This document shows positions 35,408 through 44,262 of a stretch of 64,000 nt of DNA, piece by piece. Every line of letters starts with the position of its first letter. Position 1 is the stretch's first letter. The DNA is from Glycomyces paridis (GTDB lineage Bacteria > Actinomycetota > Actinomycetes > Mycobacteriales > Micromonosporaceae), in assembly GCF_004912155.1 (NCBI RefSeq), contig NZ_STGX01000011.1, positions 1 through 64,000 of the forward strand. The letters are read 5' to 3'. The notes below the pieces were generated by a model. The model was not told the origin of the DNA. It ran no database searches and was given only the letters and a program-made list of their open reading frames with translations. The position numbers were made by a program, and so were the translations under genes.

Positions 35408-35629
35408 CTACACATCGCCGTCGGGGCTCGGCCTCGGCCGATCGGCGCGGCGCGGCCGCGCGATCTTGAGCGCGGCGCCGATGACGGCGAGGGCGATGGA
35501 GGCGGGGCCGAGGCGGTCGGCGAGGAGGTCGGTGAAGATCGAGAGCATCGCGAAGAGGAAGGCGATGCAGAGGACGAGATCGGCGAGGGAGCCTGGCTCG
35601 TCGATCGAGGGGTGTCGCTTCGTGTTCAT
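35408..35629 (-). CDS. small membrane protein coupled to cydC
   Basis: The 73-residue protein has two closely spaced hydrophobic stretches (about residues 17-34 and 42-58) and an Arg-rich cytoplasmic-looking tail. Its ATG starts one base after the cydC TGA, so translation is probably coupled to the cyd operon. No family is recognised. A bd-oxidase accessory role, like CydX, is possible by position only; the sequence does not resemble CydX. Confidence 0.65.
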   Translation of the reverse strand: MNTKRHPSIDEPGSLADLVLCIAFLFAMLSIFTDLLADRLGPASIALAVIGAALKIARPRRADRPRPSPDGDV

Positions 35630-35630
35630 C

Positions 35631-37421
35631 TCATGACGGTATAGCGGCCCTGCTCGTGTCGGGTGCCTCGGCGCGGGGGGCGGGGACGGGCGGGTCGAGG
35701 CGGATGACGCGGTCCACGATGCCCTCGGGGAGCGGGCGGTGGGTGACGACGACGGCGGTCTTGCCTTCGAGGGCGGCCATGGCGGTGCGCAGGACGCGTT
35801 CGGCGGTGGGTGCGTCGAGGTGGGCGTCGGGTTCGTCGAGGATGAGCACTTCGCGGTCGGCGAGGAGGCAGCGGGCGAGGGCGATGCGGCCGCGTTCGCC
35901 GCCGGAGACGGCGCGGCCGTGTTCGCCCAGGGGGGTCCGGAGTCCGTCGAGGGCGTCGCCGCCTGCGGCGCGGCCGAGGTCGTCGAGCCAGTCGCGCAGT
36001 CCGGCCCAGCGCAGGGCGCGGGCGAGTTCCTCGTCGGGGGCGCCGGGGCGGGCGAGGCGGAGGTTCTCGGCGAGGGTGGTGTCGAAGACGTGGGCGTCCT
36101 GTGAGCAGAGGCCGACGATGGCGCGGATGTCGTCGCCGTCGTACTCGGCGAGCTCGACGCCGCCGAAGCGGAGGCTGCCCTCGTAGGGCAGGAAGCCCAT
36201 GAGGGCGGCGGCGAGGGTGGACTTGCCGGAGCCGGAGGGGCCGGTGACGGCGACGTGCTCGCCGGGCTGAATGGTCAGGTCGAAGCCGGAGAGGGCGGGG
36301 GCGTCGGCGCCGGGCCAGGTGACGCTGAGCCGCTTGATCTCGATGTAGGGCGGGCCGCCGAGCGGGTTCGGCTCGAAGTCCATGGGTTCGGCCGGGTCGG
36401 GCCGGGGTTCGGGCGCGCGGGTGACGTCGAGGAGGCGGCGGCCGCAGGCTTTGGCAGCGGCCGTCTGCTGAGCGGCGGCGGGCAGGGCGAGGACGGGTTC
36501 GAAGGCGGCGAGCGGCACGAGGGCGATGACGGCGAGGAGGACGCCGTCGAGGGTGCCGGCGTGCACGGCGGGGATGCCGGTCCACAGTGCGCCGCACACA
36601 GCGGCGGCCAGGGCGGCGAGGCCCGCGGCCTGACCGAGCCCGGCGGTCCAGGCGATGCGGGCGTCGGCGCGGCGCAGGCGCTCGTCGCTGTTGAGGACGT
36701 GTTCGAGGGCGGTCGCGTCGGTCCCGGCGGCCACCAGTTCCTCGCGGCCGTGGAGGCAGGAGCGGACGCCTTCGGTGAGGTCGCCGCGGGCCTCCGCGGT
36801 GGCGCGCGCGGCGGCACGGGAGGACCAGGCCGCGAGCGCGGGCCCGGCGAGGGCCGCGGCGAGGAGCGTCGCGGCGAGAATCAACCCGGCGGCGGGCAGG
36901 AGTGCGGTCTGGAGGGCGACCGCGCACACGGCGACGACGATCGCGCTCGTCAGCGGCAGCGCGCCGCGCAGCCAGCGGTCGCCGACGCCGTCGACGTCGT
37001 CGACGAGCCGCGCCTGGAGGTCGCCCGAGCGCCACACGGGGAGCCCGGCGGGGGCGAGGCGGACGAGCTTGCGCCACACGGCGGTGCGGAGCCGTTCGAG
37101 GCCGCGGAAGGCGGCGTCGTGCGAGACGAGGCGCTCGGCGTAGCGGAGCACGCCGCGGCCGATCCCGAAGAGCCGCACCGAGGTGATGGCGACCATGAGG
37201 TACAGGATCGGCGGCTGCTCCCAAGCCCTGGAGACGAGATAGGCCGCGACGGCCAGAAGCGCGAGTGCACTGAGCTGCGCGAGCGCACCGAGCACGGCAC
37301 CGAGCCCGAGCCGCAGCGCGATCGGGTTGCGCCACGCACCCCTGCGGCGCGGTGCGGTCTGATGGACGGTCCCTTCCGGGACGGTCTCCTGAAGGACGGT
37401 CTCGTGCGGTGCCTCGTTCAA
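35631..37421 (-). CDS. cydC: thiol/heme ABC exporter subunit CydC
   Basis: This 596-residue half-transporter has six membrane helices (about residues 35-310). Its ABC domain has Walker A GPSGSGKS, signature VSGGERGR and Walker B VLILDEPDAHLD. CydDC exports glutathione/cysteine-type thiols or handles heme, and is needed for assembly of cytochrome bd. The TTG start overlaps the cydD stop (TTGA). The gene order cydA-cydB-cydD-cydC is the usual actinobacterial operon. Confidence 0.92.
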   Translation of the reverse strand: MNEAPHETVLQETVPEGTVHQTAPRRRGAWRNPIALRLGLGAVLGALAQLSALALLAVAAYLVSRAWEQPPILYLMVAITSVRLFGIGRGVLRYAERLVSHDAAFRGLERLRTAVWRKLVRLAPAGLPVWRSGDLQARLVDDVDGVGDRWLRGALPLTSAIVVAVCAVALQTALLPAAGLILAATLLAAALAGPALAAWSSRAAARATAEARGDLTEGVRSCLHGREELVAAGTDATALEHVLNSDERLRRADARIAWTAGLGQAAGLAALAAAVCGALWTGIPAVHAGTLDGVLLAVIALVPLAAFEPVLALPAAAQQTAAAKACGRRLLDVTRAPEPRPDPAEPMDFEPNPLGGPPYIEIKRLSVTWPGADAPALSGFDLTIQPGEHVAVTGPSGSGKSTLAAALMGFLPYEGSLRFGGVELAEYDGDDIRAIVGLCSQDAHVFDTTLAENLRLARPGAPDEELARALRWAGLRDWLDDLGRAAGGDALDGLRTPLGEHGRAVSGGERGRIALARCLLADREVLILDEPDAHLDAPTAERVLRTAMAALEGKTAVVVTHRPLPEGIVDRVIRLDPPVPAPRAEAPDTSRAAIPS

Positions 37422-39142
37422 CAGTCCACCTCTCGGTCGGCGATGGCCCGCACCGCGGGGCGGTGGGAGGCGATGAGGACGGTGCGTCCGTCACGGTAGG
37501 GCGCGAGCGCGTCGAGGACGGCGCGTTCGGTGTCGGTGTCGAGGTGGGCGGTCGGCTCGTCGAGGAGGAGGACGGGCGGGTCGAGGAGGTCGGCGCGCAG
37601 GAGGAGGCGGGCGAGGCCGACGCGGGCGGCCTCGCCGGCGGAGAGGCCGGCGCCGTTCGCGGCGACGCGGCGGTTCGCGGCCGGGGCGTGGGCGGCGGCG
37701 ATCGCGCGGGCGACGGCCGGGTCCGAGGCGGGCCCGGGGACGGCGAGGCTCACGTTCTCGGCGACGGTGCCGTCGACGAGGACGGGGCGCTGCGGGAGCC
37801 ACGCGATGGAGCGGCGCACCGTGGCGAGGTCGAGATCGGACAGGTCGGTGTCGTCGAAGGCGATCGATCCGGATGCGGGCGTGCGGAAGCCGACGAGGGC
37901 GGCCATGAGCGTGGACTTGCCCGCGCCGGAGGGGGCGGTGAGCACGGTGGTGCGCCCGGCCGGGATCGTCAGGCTCCGTTCGGGCAGCGGGCCGCGGCCC
38001 GGATAGGCGAAGACGGTGCGGCGGAACATGATCGTGGGCGCGCGGTCGAGCGTGGTGCGCATGGCGGGGACGCTGGTGAGGGCGGTGGCGGCCGAGCCCT
38101 GCTGGGCGGGCGCGCCCGTGGCGACGGGTTCCGGCTCGGGTTCCCCGCGGCGTTCGGCCGGTTCGGCGAGGATCGCGAAGACGCGTTCGGCGGCGGCGAG
38201 GCCTTCGGCGCTGGCGTGGTAGTGCGCGCCGACGTTGCGCAGCGGCAGGTAGGCCTCGGGGGCGAGGATGAGGACCAGGAGCGCGGTCTGGAGTCCCGCG
38301 GCGCCCGCGAGGCCGCCGTCCACGAGCTGGACGCCGACGGTGACGGCGACGACGGCCACCGACAGGCTCGCGGCGAGTTCGAGGACGAGCGCGGAGCAGA
38401 ACGCGACGCGCAGCAGGGACATCGAGCGGCGCCGGTAGTCGCCGGTGGTGGCGCCGATGGCGCCGGACTGCTTGGCGGCGCGGCCGAAGGCCTTGAGGGT
38501 CGGCAGGCCCGCCACGAGGTCGGCGAAGTGGTGGGCGAGGTGCGCGGTGGCGTCCCACTGGCGTTCGGCGCGGGCGCGCGTGTACAGGCCGATGAGGACG
38601 CCGAACAACGGGATGAGCGGCAGCGTCACGAGGACGATGAGCGCGGCGGGCGGGTAGGCGGCGAGCATGACGGCGACGACGGCGACCGGCACCAGGGCCG
38701 CGAGGACGAGCTGTGGCAGGTAGCGCGCGAAGTAGTCGTCGAGCGCGTCGAGGCCGCGCACCAGGAGCGCGGCGGTCGCGCCGCTGCTGCGCCCGTCCGA
38801 GGGCGTGCGCATGAGGTGTTCGAGTGCCTGGCGGCGCAGGCCGGCCTTGATCCCGGCGGCGGCGCGGTGCGCGGCGGCCTCCTGCACCGAGGCCAGGAGC
38901 GCCCGCGCGCCGAGCACGGCCGCGAGCGCGACGAGGCGCGGCGTGAGGGCGGCGAGGTCCTCGCCGCCGGCGAACGCGCCCGCGATGAGGCCCGCGATGA
39001 GCCAGGCGCCCGCGATGACGCACGCGGCCTGGGCGAGCCCGAGCGCGGCGCACACCCCGATGTAGGGCGCGGCCCCGCGGGCGCGGTGTAGGAGGCGGCG
39101 GTCGAAGGCGCCGCCGGTCGGTCTCGTTGCGAGCGTGGTCAT
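37418..39142 (-). CDS. cydD: thiol/heme ABC exporter subunit CydD
   Basis: This 574-residue half-transporter is paired with CydC. Six membrane helices occupy about residues 25-300. The nucleotide-binding domain has Walker A APSGAGKST, a variant signature LSAGEAARV and Walker B VLLLDEPTAHLD. A Pro/Glu linker of about 50 residues separates the two domains. The ATG overlaps the cydB stop by one base (TGATG), and its stop overlaps cydC. Confidence 0.93.
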   Translation of the reverse strand: MTTLATRPTGGAFDRRLLHRARGAAPYIGVCAALGLAQAACVIAGAWLIAGLIAGAFAGGEDLAALTPRLVALAAVLGARALLASVQEAAAHRAAAGIKAGLRRQALEHLMRTPSDGRSSGATAALLVRGLDALDDYFARYLPQLVLAALVPVAVVAVMLAAYPPAALIVLVTLPLIPLFGVLIGLYTRARAERQWDATAHLAHHFADLVAGLPTLKAFGRAAKQSGAIGATTGDYRRRSMSLLRVAFCSALVLELAASLSVAVVAVTVGVQLVDGGLAGAAGLQTALLVLILAPEAYLPLRNVGAHYHASAEGLAAAERVFAILAEPAERRGEPEPEPVATGAPAQQGSAATALTSVPAMRTTLDRAPTIMFRRTVFAYPGRGPLPERSLTIPAGRTTVLTAPSGAGKSTLMAALVGFRTPASGSIAFDDTDLSDLDLATVRRSIAWLPQRPVLVDGTVAENVSLAVPGPASDPAVARAIAAAHAPAANRRVAANGAGLSAGEAARVGLARLLLRADLLDPPVLLLDEPTAHLDTDTERAVLDALAPYRDGRTVLIASHRPAVRAIADREVDC

Positions 39143-40137
39143 CAGGCCGGAATCCGTTCGACGGCGACTCTCTTGCGGAACACCCAGTACGTCCAGCCCT
39201 GGTAGAGCAGGACGACGGGCAGGAATATGAGGGCGGCCCAGGTCATGATGCCCAAGGTCTTGTCGGTGGCCGCCGCGTTCTCGCGGGTGAGGCTGTTGGC
39301 GGGGTCGCCGGTGGAGGGGAGCACGTCGGGCCACAGCGCGCAGAACAGCGCCGCCGAGGCCAGGCCGATGGTCAGCGCCGTGGCGGCGAACGCCCAGCCG
39401 CCGCGGCCGGTGTAGTCGAGCGCGAGGCCCGCCAGGAGCGCGAGCACCGCGAGGACGACGAGCGCGAGCGTGAGGCCGTTCCCGTGGGCGAGCTGGGTCC
39501 ACAGCAGGAACGCCAGGGCCGGGACGGCCGCGGCGGTCCCGATCTTCAGGCCGAGTGCGCGGGCGCGCTCGGCGAGGTCCCCGGTGGTCTTCAGGTGCAG
39601 GAAGTAGGCGCCGTGCGCGGTGAACAGGGCCAGGGTGGTGAGGCCGCCCAGGAGCGCGTACGGGTTGAGCAGGCTCCAGAACGAACCGGTGTGGTCGAAG
39701 TTCGCGTCGAGGGGGACGCCGCGCACGATGTTCGCGACGACGACGCCCCACAGGAACGCGGGGACGATCGATCCGGCGACGATGCATCGGTCCCAGCGGC
39801 GCCGCCAGCGCTCCCCGTCGCCCTTGCCGCGGTACTCGAAGGCGACGCCGCGGACGATGAGTCCGATGAGGATGAGGAAGAGCAGCAGGTAGAAGCCGGA
39901 GAACAGGCTCGCGTACCAGTGGGGGAAGGCGGCGAACATGGCGCCGCCGGCGGTGATGACCCAGACTTCGTTGCCGTCCCAGACGGGTCCGATGGTGTTG
40001 ATGAGGGCACGGCGCTCGCGGTCGTCGCGGCCGAGGACCGGCAGCAGGACGCCGACGCCGAAGTCGAAGCCCTCCAGGATGAAGTACCCGGTGAACAGGA
40101 CGGCGATCGCGATGAACCAGAAGGTCGTCAATTCCAT
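39142..40137 (-). CDS. cydB: cytochrome bd ubiquinol/menaquinol oxidase subunit II
   Basis: This 331-residue membrane protein has the family start (WFIAIAVLFTGYFILEGFDFGVG) and INTIGPVWDGNEVWVITAGGAMFAAFP, followed by about eight membrane helices. With CydA it forms the high-affinity terminal oxidase used at low oxygen, alternative to the bcc-aa3 branch encoded at 19-24 kb. The ATG at 40137 lies 12 bases after the cydA stop. Confidence 0.96.
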   Translation of the reverse strand: MELTTFWFIAIAVLFTGYFILEGFDFGVGVLLPVLGRDDRERRALINTIGPVWDGNEVWVITAGGAMFAAFPHWYASLFSGFYLLLFLILIGLIVRGVAFEYRGKGDGERWRRRWDRCIVAGSIVPAFLWGVVVANIVRGVPLDANFDHTGSFWSLLNPYALLGGLTTLALFTAHGAYFLHLKTTGDLAERARALGLKIGTAAAVPALAFLLWTQLAHGNGLTLALVVLAVLALLAGLALDYTGRGGWAFAATALTIGLASAALFCALWPDVLPSTGDPANSLTRENAAATDKTLGIMTWAALIFLPVVLLYQGWTYWVFRKRVAVERIPA

Positions 40138-40149
40138 GTCGGTCCCCGG

Positions 40150-41562
40150 TCAGTAGGCGAATGCCATCGGGCGGTCGGCGTCGTCGCCGTCGGGCGGGCC
40201 GGAGCCGGCGAGGGCGTCCTCCTCGCTCGGCGGTCCGGCCTTGGCGTACTTGAGGAAGAGCTTGAGGGCGAGGACGGCGAGGACGAGGTAGACGAGGGTG
40301 AAGCCGATGAGCGATATCGCGACGGTGGGCGCGCCGACGCGCGGCGAGACGCCGGAGCTGGTCTCCAGGAGGCTGAAGACGACCCACGGCTGGCGTCCCA
40401 TCTCGGTGAAGATCCATCCGGCGCTGTTGGCGAGGAACGGGGTGAGGGCCATCCACATGGCGACGGGCCAGAACAGGCGGTGGCGGGGCATGCGGCCGCG
40501 GCGGGTGGACCACCAGACGATGACGGCCATGGCGATCGCGAGCATCCCGAAGCCGATCATGAGCCGGAAGGACCAGTAGGTGAGCGGGATGTAGGGGACG
40601 TAGTCGCCGGGGCCGAAGAGCGAGTTGTACTGGGCGTTGAGGTCGTTGATGCCTTCGACCTCGCCTTGGAAGGAGCCGGTGGCCATGAAGGAGAGGAGGC
40701 CGGGGATCTCCAGGATCGGCGTGCCGGTGCTCCCGTCGAGCGGGCCGATGGTGAGGACGGAGAACGGCGCGTTCGAGGTGGTCTGGAACAGCGCTTCGGC
40801 GGCGGCCATCTTCATCGGCTGGGTCGCGGTCATGACCTTGCCGAGGGAGTCGCCCGAGAGGATGAGGCCGAGGCCGCCGACGAGGGTCGTCAGGATGCCC
40901 AGGCGCATGGCGGGGCGGTGCACGTCGAGGTCGCGGCGGTGTTGGAAGTGGTAGCCGGAGACGGCGACGACCACGACGCCGGCGGTGAGCCAGGAGGCGA
41001 AGACCGTGTGGGGGAAGGCGGCGAGGGCGACGGGGTTGGTGAGGACGGCGCCGAAGTCGGTGAGTTCGGCGCGTCCGGCGGTCTCGTTGATCTGGTAGCC
41101 GACGGGGTTCTGCATGAAGGCGTTGGCGGCGAGGATGAAGTAGGCGCTGGCGAAGGAGCCGAGGGCCACGAGCCAGATGCAGGCGAGGTGGAGGCCGGGC
41201 TTGAGGCGGTCCCAGCCGAAGATCCAGATGCCGATGAACGTCGATTCGAGGAAGAACGCGACGAGGGCTTCGAAGGCGAGCGGGGCGCCGAAGATGTCGC
41301 CGACGAAGCGCGAGTACGCCGACCAGTTCATGCCGAACTGGAACTCCTGGACGATGCCGGTGACCACGCCCATGGCGATGTTGATGAGGAAGAGCTTGCC
41401 CCAGAACTTGGTCGCGCGCAGGTAGGCGGTCTTGCCGGTGGTGCGCCAGAGGGTCTGGAGGATGGCGACCAGGAGCGAGAGTCCGATGGTGACGGGCACG
41501 AACAGGAAGTGGTAGACGGTGGTCACGCCGAATTGGAGCCGGGCCAAGTCCAGAACGTCCAT
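40150..41562 (-). CDS. cydA: cytochrome bd oxidase subunit I
   Basis: The 470-residue protein oxidises menaquinol and reduces oxygen to water. His18 in TTVYHFLFVP is a heme ligand, and GRQPW is the conserved quinol-site motif. The Q-loop is of the short type, as in Gram-positive bacteria. The ATG at 41562 has GGGGCG upstream; longer frames run into the intergenic region. It is the first gene of cydABDC, divergent from proC. A GATAAT hexamer near 41595 (minus strand) is a weak -10 candidate. Confidence 0.96.
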   Translation of the reverse strand: MDVLDLARLQFGVTTVYHFLFVPVTIGLSLLVAILQTLWRTTGKTAYLRATKFWGKLFLINIAMGVVTGIVQEFQFGMNWSAYSRFVGDIFGAPLAFEALVAFFLESTFIGIWIFGWDRLKPGLHLACIWLVALGSFASAYFILAANAFMQNPVGYQINETAGRAELTDFGAVLTNPVALAAFPHTVFASWLTAGVVVVAVSGYHFQHRRDLDVHRPAMRLGILTTLVGGLGLILSGDSLGKVMTATQPMKMAAAEALFQTTSNAPFSVLTIGPLDGSTGTPILEIPGLLSFMATGSFQGEVEGINDLNAQYNSLFGPGDYVPYIPLTYWSFRLMIGFGMLAIAMAVIVWWSTRRGRMPRHRLFWPVAMWMALTPFLANSAGWIFTEMGRQPWVVFSLLETSSGVSPRVGAPTVAISLIGFTLVYLVLAVLALKLFLKYAKAGPPSEEDALAGSGPPDGDDADRPMAFAY

Positions 41563-41770
41563 ATCGCCCCGTTCGCCGTTGTGTGCCTGCGTCCGATTAT
41601 CGTGGCAGCCGGGCCGCCCGCCGGGGGACGAAACGCTCAACCGGACAGTTTTTCGCAGTTGTGGGGCGCGGTGTCCACCAGGCGGTCGGCGGGCCCCGGC
41701 CGGGCGCGGCGCGAGGCACAATCGATGGGGCGTTCGACGGCAAGGTTTCACGACGGCGGAGGGAGACGGC

Positions 41771-42577
41771 ATGCGGACGGTCGCGGTGCTGGGCACGGGG
41801 AAGATGGGGCAGGCGATCGTGTCGGGCCTGCTGCGGGCGGGCTGGTCGCCGGAGTCGGTGATCGCGACGGCGCGCAGCGCCGAGCGGGCCGCGGAGCTTC
41901 GCGAGGCCTACGGGATCGGGGTCGAGTCGAATCCGGACGCGGTGCGCCGCGCGGACGTCGTGGTCGTCGCCGTCAAGCCGCAGGACGCAGGGTCGCTCCT
42001 AGAGGAGCTCACGGGCGCCTTCGACGGGACCGCGCCGGTGGTGAGCATCTGCGCGGGGCTGCCCGTGGCGTTCTTCGAGAAGCGTCTGCCGGACGGGACG
42101 CCGGTGGTGCGCGCGATGCCGAACACGCCGGCGCTGGTGGACGAGGCGATGACGGTGCTCTCGCCGGGCACGCACGCCGACGCGGCGTGCCTGGAGGCGG
42201 CCCTGGAGCTGTTCAAGCCGCTCGGGCGGACCCTCGTGGTCGACGAGAAGCACCAGGACGCGGTCACCGCGATCTCCGGTTCGGGCCCGGCGTACTTCTA
42301 CTACCTGGCGGAGGCGATGACCGAAGCGGGCGTCCTCATGGGACTGCCGCGGGCGGTGTCCTCCGAGCTGGTGGCGCAGACGGCGCTGGGGGCGGCGCGG
42401 ATGCTCCGCGAGAGCGGCAGCTCCCCCGTCGAGCTGCGCGAGGCCGTGGAGTCCCCCGCGGGCACGACGATCAGCGCGGTGCGTCAGCTGGAGAACCACC
42501 GGGCCCGCTCGGCGGTGACCGACGCGATCGAGGCCGCCCGGGACCGGGCCCGCGAGATCGCCGACGAGTACGCGTGA
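41771..42577 (+). CDS. proC: pyrroline-5-carboxylate reductase
   Basis: This 268-residue enzyme performs the last step of proline synthesis, reducing pyrroline-5-carboxylate with NAD(P)H. The N-terminal Rossmann motif is VLGTGKMGQAI (residues 6-16). The family signature near residues 215-240 includes SPAGTTISAVRQLE. MPNTPALV and the SGSGPAYFYYLAEAM substrate region are intact. The ATG at 41771 has GGGAG seven bases upstream. It is monocistronic with a terminator after it. Confidence 0.97.
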   Translation: MRTVAVLGTGKMGQAIVSGLLRAGWSPESVIATARSAERAAELREAYGIGVESNPDAVRRADVVVVAVKPQDAGSLLEELTGAFDGTAPVVSICAGLPVAFFEKRLPDGTPVVRAMPNTPALVDEAMTVLSPGTHADAACLEAALELFKPLGRTLVVDEKHQDAVTAISGSGPAYFYYLAEAMTEAGVLMGLPRAVSSELVAQTALGAARMLRESGSSPVELREAVESPAGTTISAVRQLENHRARSAVTDAIEAARDRAREIADEYA

Positions 42578-42627
42578 GGCGTTGAGCGGCGCCTGAGGCG
42601 CAGAAACGCAGAGTCACCGAAGGCAGA

Positions 42628-42650
42628 GCCCGGACGCGGTGCGTCCGGGC
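42628..42650 (+). terminator. terminator after proC
   Basis: A 10-bp perfect stem (42628-42637 with 42641-42650) with a GGT loop is followed by TTCTTC. Confidence 0.75.
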
Positions 42651-42685
42651 TTCTTCGGCACTTGAGGTAGATCACTGATCTGAAA

Positions 42686-42754
42686 AGAGAGCGGTGCTCT
42701 TGACAGTGACGGGGCGGCGTGCGATCGTTGACCGCAACAGAGAGCACTGCTCTC
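42686..42754 (+). promoter_or_regulatory. promoter flanked by two AGAGC-N3-GCTCT operators
   Basis: Two perfect palindromes, AGAGC-GGT-GCTCT (42688-42700) and AGAGC-ACT-GCTCT (42741-42753), are 53 bp apart, close to five helical turns. -35 TTGACA (42700-42705) abuts the first. A weak -10 candidate (GATCGT, 42723-42728) lies between them, and the second sits at the start of the transcript. Palindromes of this size suit a TetR-type repressor, whose gene is not adjacent. Confidence 0.7.
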
Positions 42755-42774
42755 GTTTTAGAGAGGGACACCCC

Positions 42775-43716
42775 ATGACCGACCACGTGATCCTCGGCAA
42801 AGGCCAGATCGGCACCACCGTCGCGGCGATCCTCGCCGAGCGCGGCGCGCGCGTCCGCGTCCTCAGCCGCTCCGGCGGGAAGGACGCGCCCGGCGTCGAG
42901 CACGTCGCCGTCGACGCCCGCGACGCCGCCGCCCTCACCGCCGCCAGCGCCGGGGCCGACGTGATCTACAACTGCGCCAACCCCGCCGGGTACCACCAGT
43001 GGGCCGAGGAGTGGCCGCCGATGTTCGCCGCGATCCTCGCCGCCGCGAAGGCCCACGGCGCCTCCCTGGTCAACACCGGGAACCTGTACGTCTACGGGCC
43101 CGTCGCGGGGCCGATGACCGAGTCGACCCCGCTGCGCTCCCCCGGAGCCAAGGGCCGCATCCGCATCCGGATGTGGGAGGACGCGATGGCGGCGCACGAG
43201 GCGGGCGACCTGCGGTTCACCGAGGCGCGCGGCTCGGACTACTTCGGGCCCGGCGCGCTCGCCGACGCGATGCTCGGCGAGCGGATGGTGCGCCCGGCGA
43301 TGGAGGGGCGGACGGTGGACGTCTTCGGCGATCCCGATGCGCCGCACACCTTCACGTACATCCCCGACATGGCCCGGGCGCTGGTGCGCCTGGCCGGGGA
43401 CGACCGCGCGTGGGGGCGGCCGTGGCACGTCCCCTCGGCGCCGCCGGTCTCGATGCGCGAGGCGGTGGCGGCGCTGGGGCGCCTGGCGGGCGCCGAGCCG
43501 AAGGTGCGGCGGCTGCCGTGGTGGGTGCTCATCCAGGTCGTGGGCGCGTTCAAGCCCGCGATGCGGGGCATGGCCGAGACGCGGCACCAGTGGGACGGGC
43601 CGTACGTCATGGACTCCTCGGCGTTCACCGAGGCGTTCGGGGACGAGGCGACGGGCCTGGACGAGGCGCTGGAGGCGACGATCGCGTGGTGGCGCCGGCG
43701 CCTGGCCGCGGCGTGA
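42775..43716 (+). CDS. NAD-dependent epimerase/dehydratase family protein
   Basis: This is a 313-residue extended short-chain dehydrogenase-like protein. The N-terminal nucleotide-binding motif is GKGQIGTTVA (residues 8-17), a variant of GxxGxxG. In place of the YxxxK catalytic pair there is NLYVYGP and no clear Lys, so it may be an atypical reductase or a non-catalytic NmrA-like sensor. The ATG at 42775 has GAGAGG upstream. Its operators suggest induction by a small molecule. The substrate is unknown. Confidence 0.85.
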   Translation: MTDHVILGKGQIGTTVAAILAERGARVRVLSRSGGKDAPGVEHVAVDARDAAALTAASAGADVIYNCANPAGYHQWAEEWPPMFAAILAAAKAHGASLVNTGNLYVYGPVAGPMTESTPLRSPGAKGRIRIRMWEDAMAAHEAGDLRFTEARGSDYFGPGALADAMLGERMVRPAMEGRTVDVFGDPDAPHTFTYIPDMARALVRLAGDDRAWGRPWHVPSAPPVSMREAVAALGRLAGAEPKVRRLPWWVLIQVVGAFKPAMRGMAETRHQWDGPYVMDSSAFTEAFGDEATGLDEALEATIAWWRRRLAAA

Positions 43717-43780
43717 GATCGGCGACGAGCACGCGTGAGCGTCCACCCGCGCGGACGCGAACGCTGCTCTAATGGCTGGT

Positions 43781-44224
43781 ATGAGCGAGATACGACAGGC
43801 GGCCTTCGGCGAACTCGACGGCGCGGCGGTGTTCGGACTGGCCCGGTTGCGGCAGTCGGTGTTCGTGGTGGAGCAGGAGTGCGCCTACCCCGACCTGGAC
43901 GGCCACGACACCGATCCCGAGACCAGGCACTTCTGGATCGAGGGCGGCGAGGGCGCGGTGGCGTGCCTGCGGCTGCTGCGCGACAGCGCGGTCGGGGGCT
44001 GGCGGATCGGGCGGGTCTGCTGCGCGCCGTCCGAGCGCGGCACGGGCCTGAGCGGGCGGCTCATGGCGGCGGCGCTGGCGGCCGTGGGGCCGGGGGCCGA
44101 GGTCGTGCTCGACTCGCAGACGTACGCGGCGGGGTTCTACCGCAAGCACGGCTTCGAGATCGACGGTGAGGAGTTCGTGGAGGACGGCATCGCGCACGTC
44201 CCGATGCGCCGAGCCGGGAGGTGA
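43781..44224 (+). CDS. GNAT-family N-acetyltransferase (ElaA-like)
   Basis: The 147-residue protein is of the ElaA type: an N-terminal LARLRQSVFVVEQECAYPDLDG segment, then IGRVCCAPSERGTGLSGRLM, which holds the acetyl-CoA pyrophosphate-binding loop (R-x-x-G-x-S/G). AGFYRKHGFE follows near the end. The substrate is not known. The ATG at 43781 lies seven bases after a TCTAAT hexamer, suggesting leaderless transcription; ATG at 43772 is an alternative. Confidence 0.9.
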   Translation: MSEIRQAAFGELDGAAVFGLARLRQSVFVVEQECAYPDLDGHDTDPETRHFWIEGGEGAVACLRLLRDSAVGGWRIGRVCCAPSERGTGLSGRLMAAALAAVGPGAEVVLDSQTYAAGFYRKHGFEIDGEEFVEDGIAHVPMRRAGR

Positions 44225-44262
44225 CCGGGAGCGGGGCCGAGGCCCCGCTCCCGGACGGTGTC

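Noticed and set aside
41600-41690. Rex-like site (TTGTG...) in the cydA-proC gap
   Set aside because: The second half-site does not match the TTGTG-N8-CACAA pattern; only a single TTGTG is clear.
39127-42585. 1,152-codon plus-strand frame opposite cydAB
   Set aside because: It is an antisense shadow with low-complexity Glu/Gly/Ala composition and no ribosome site.
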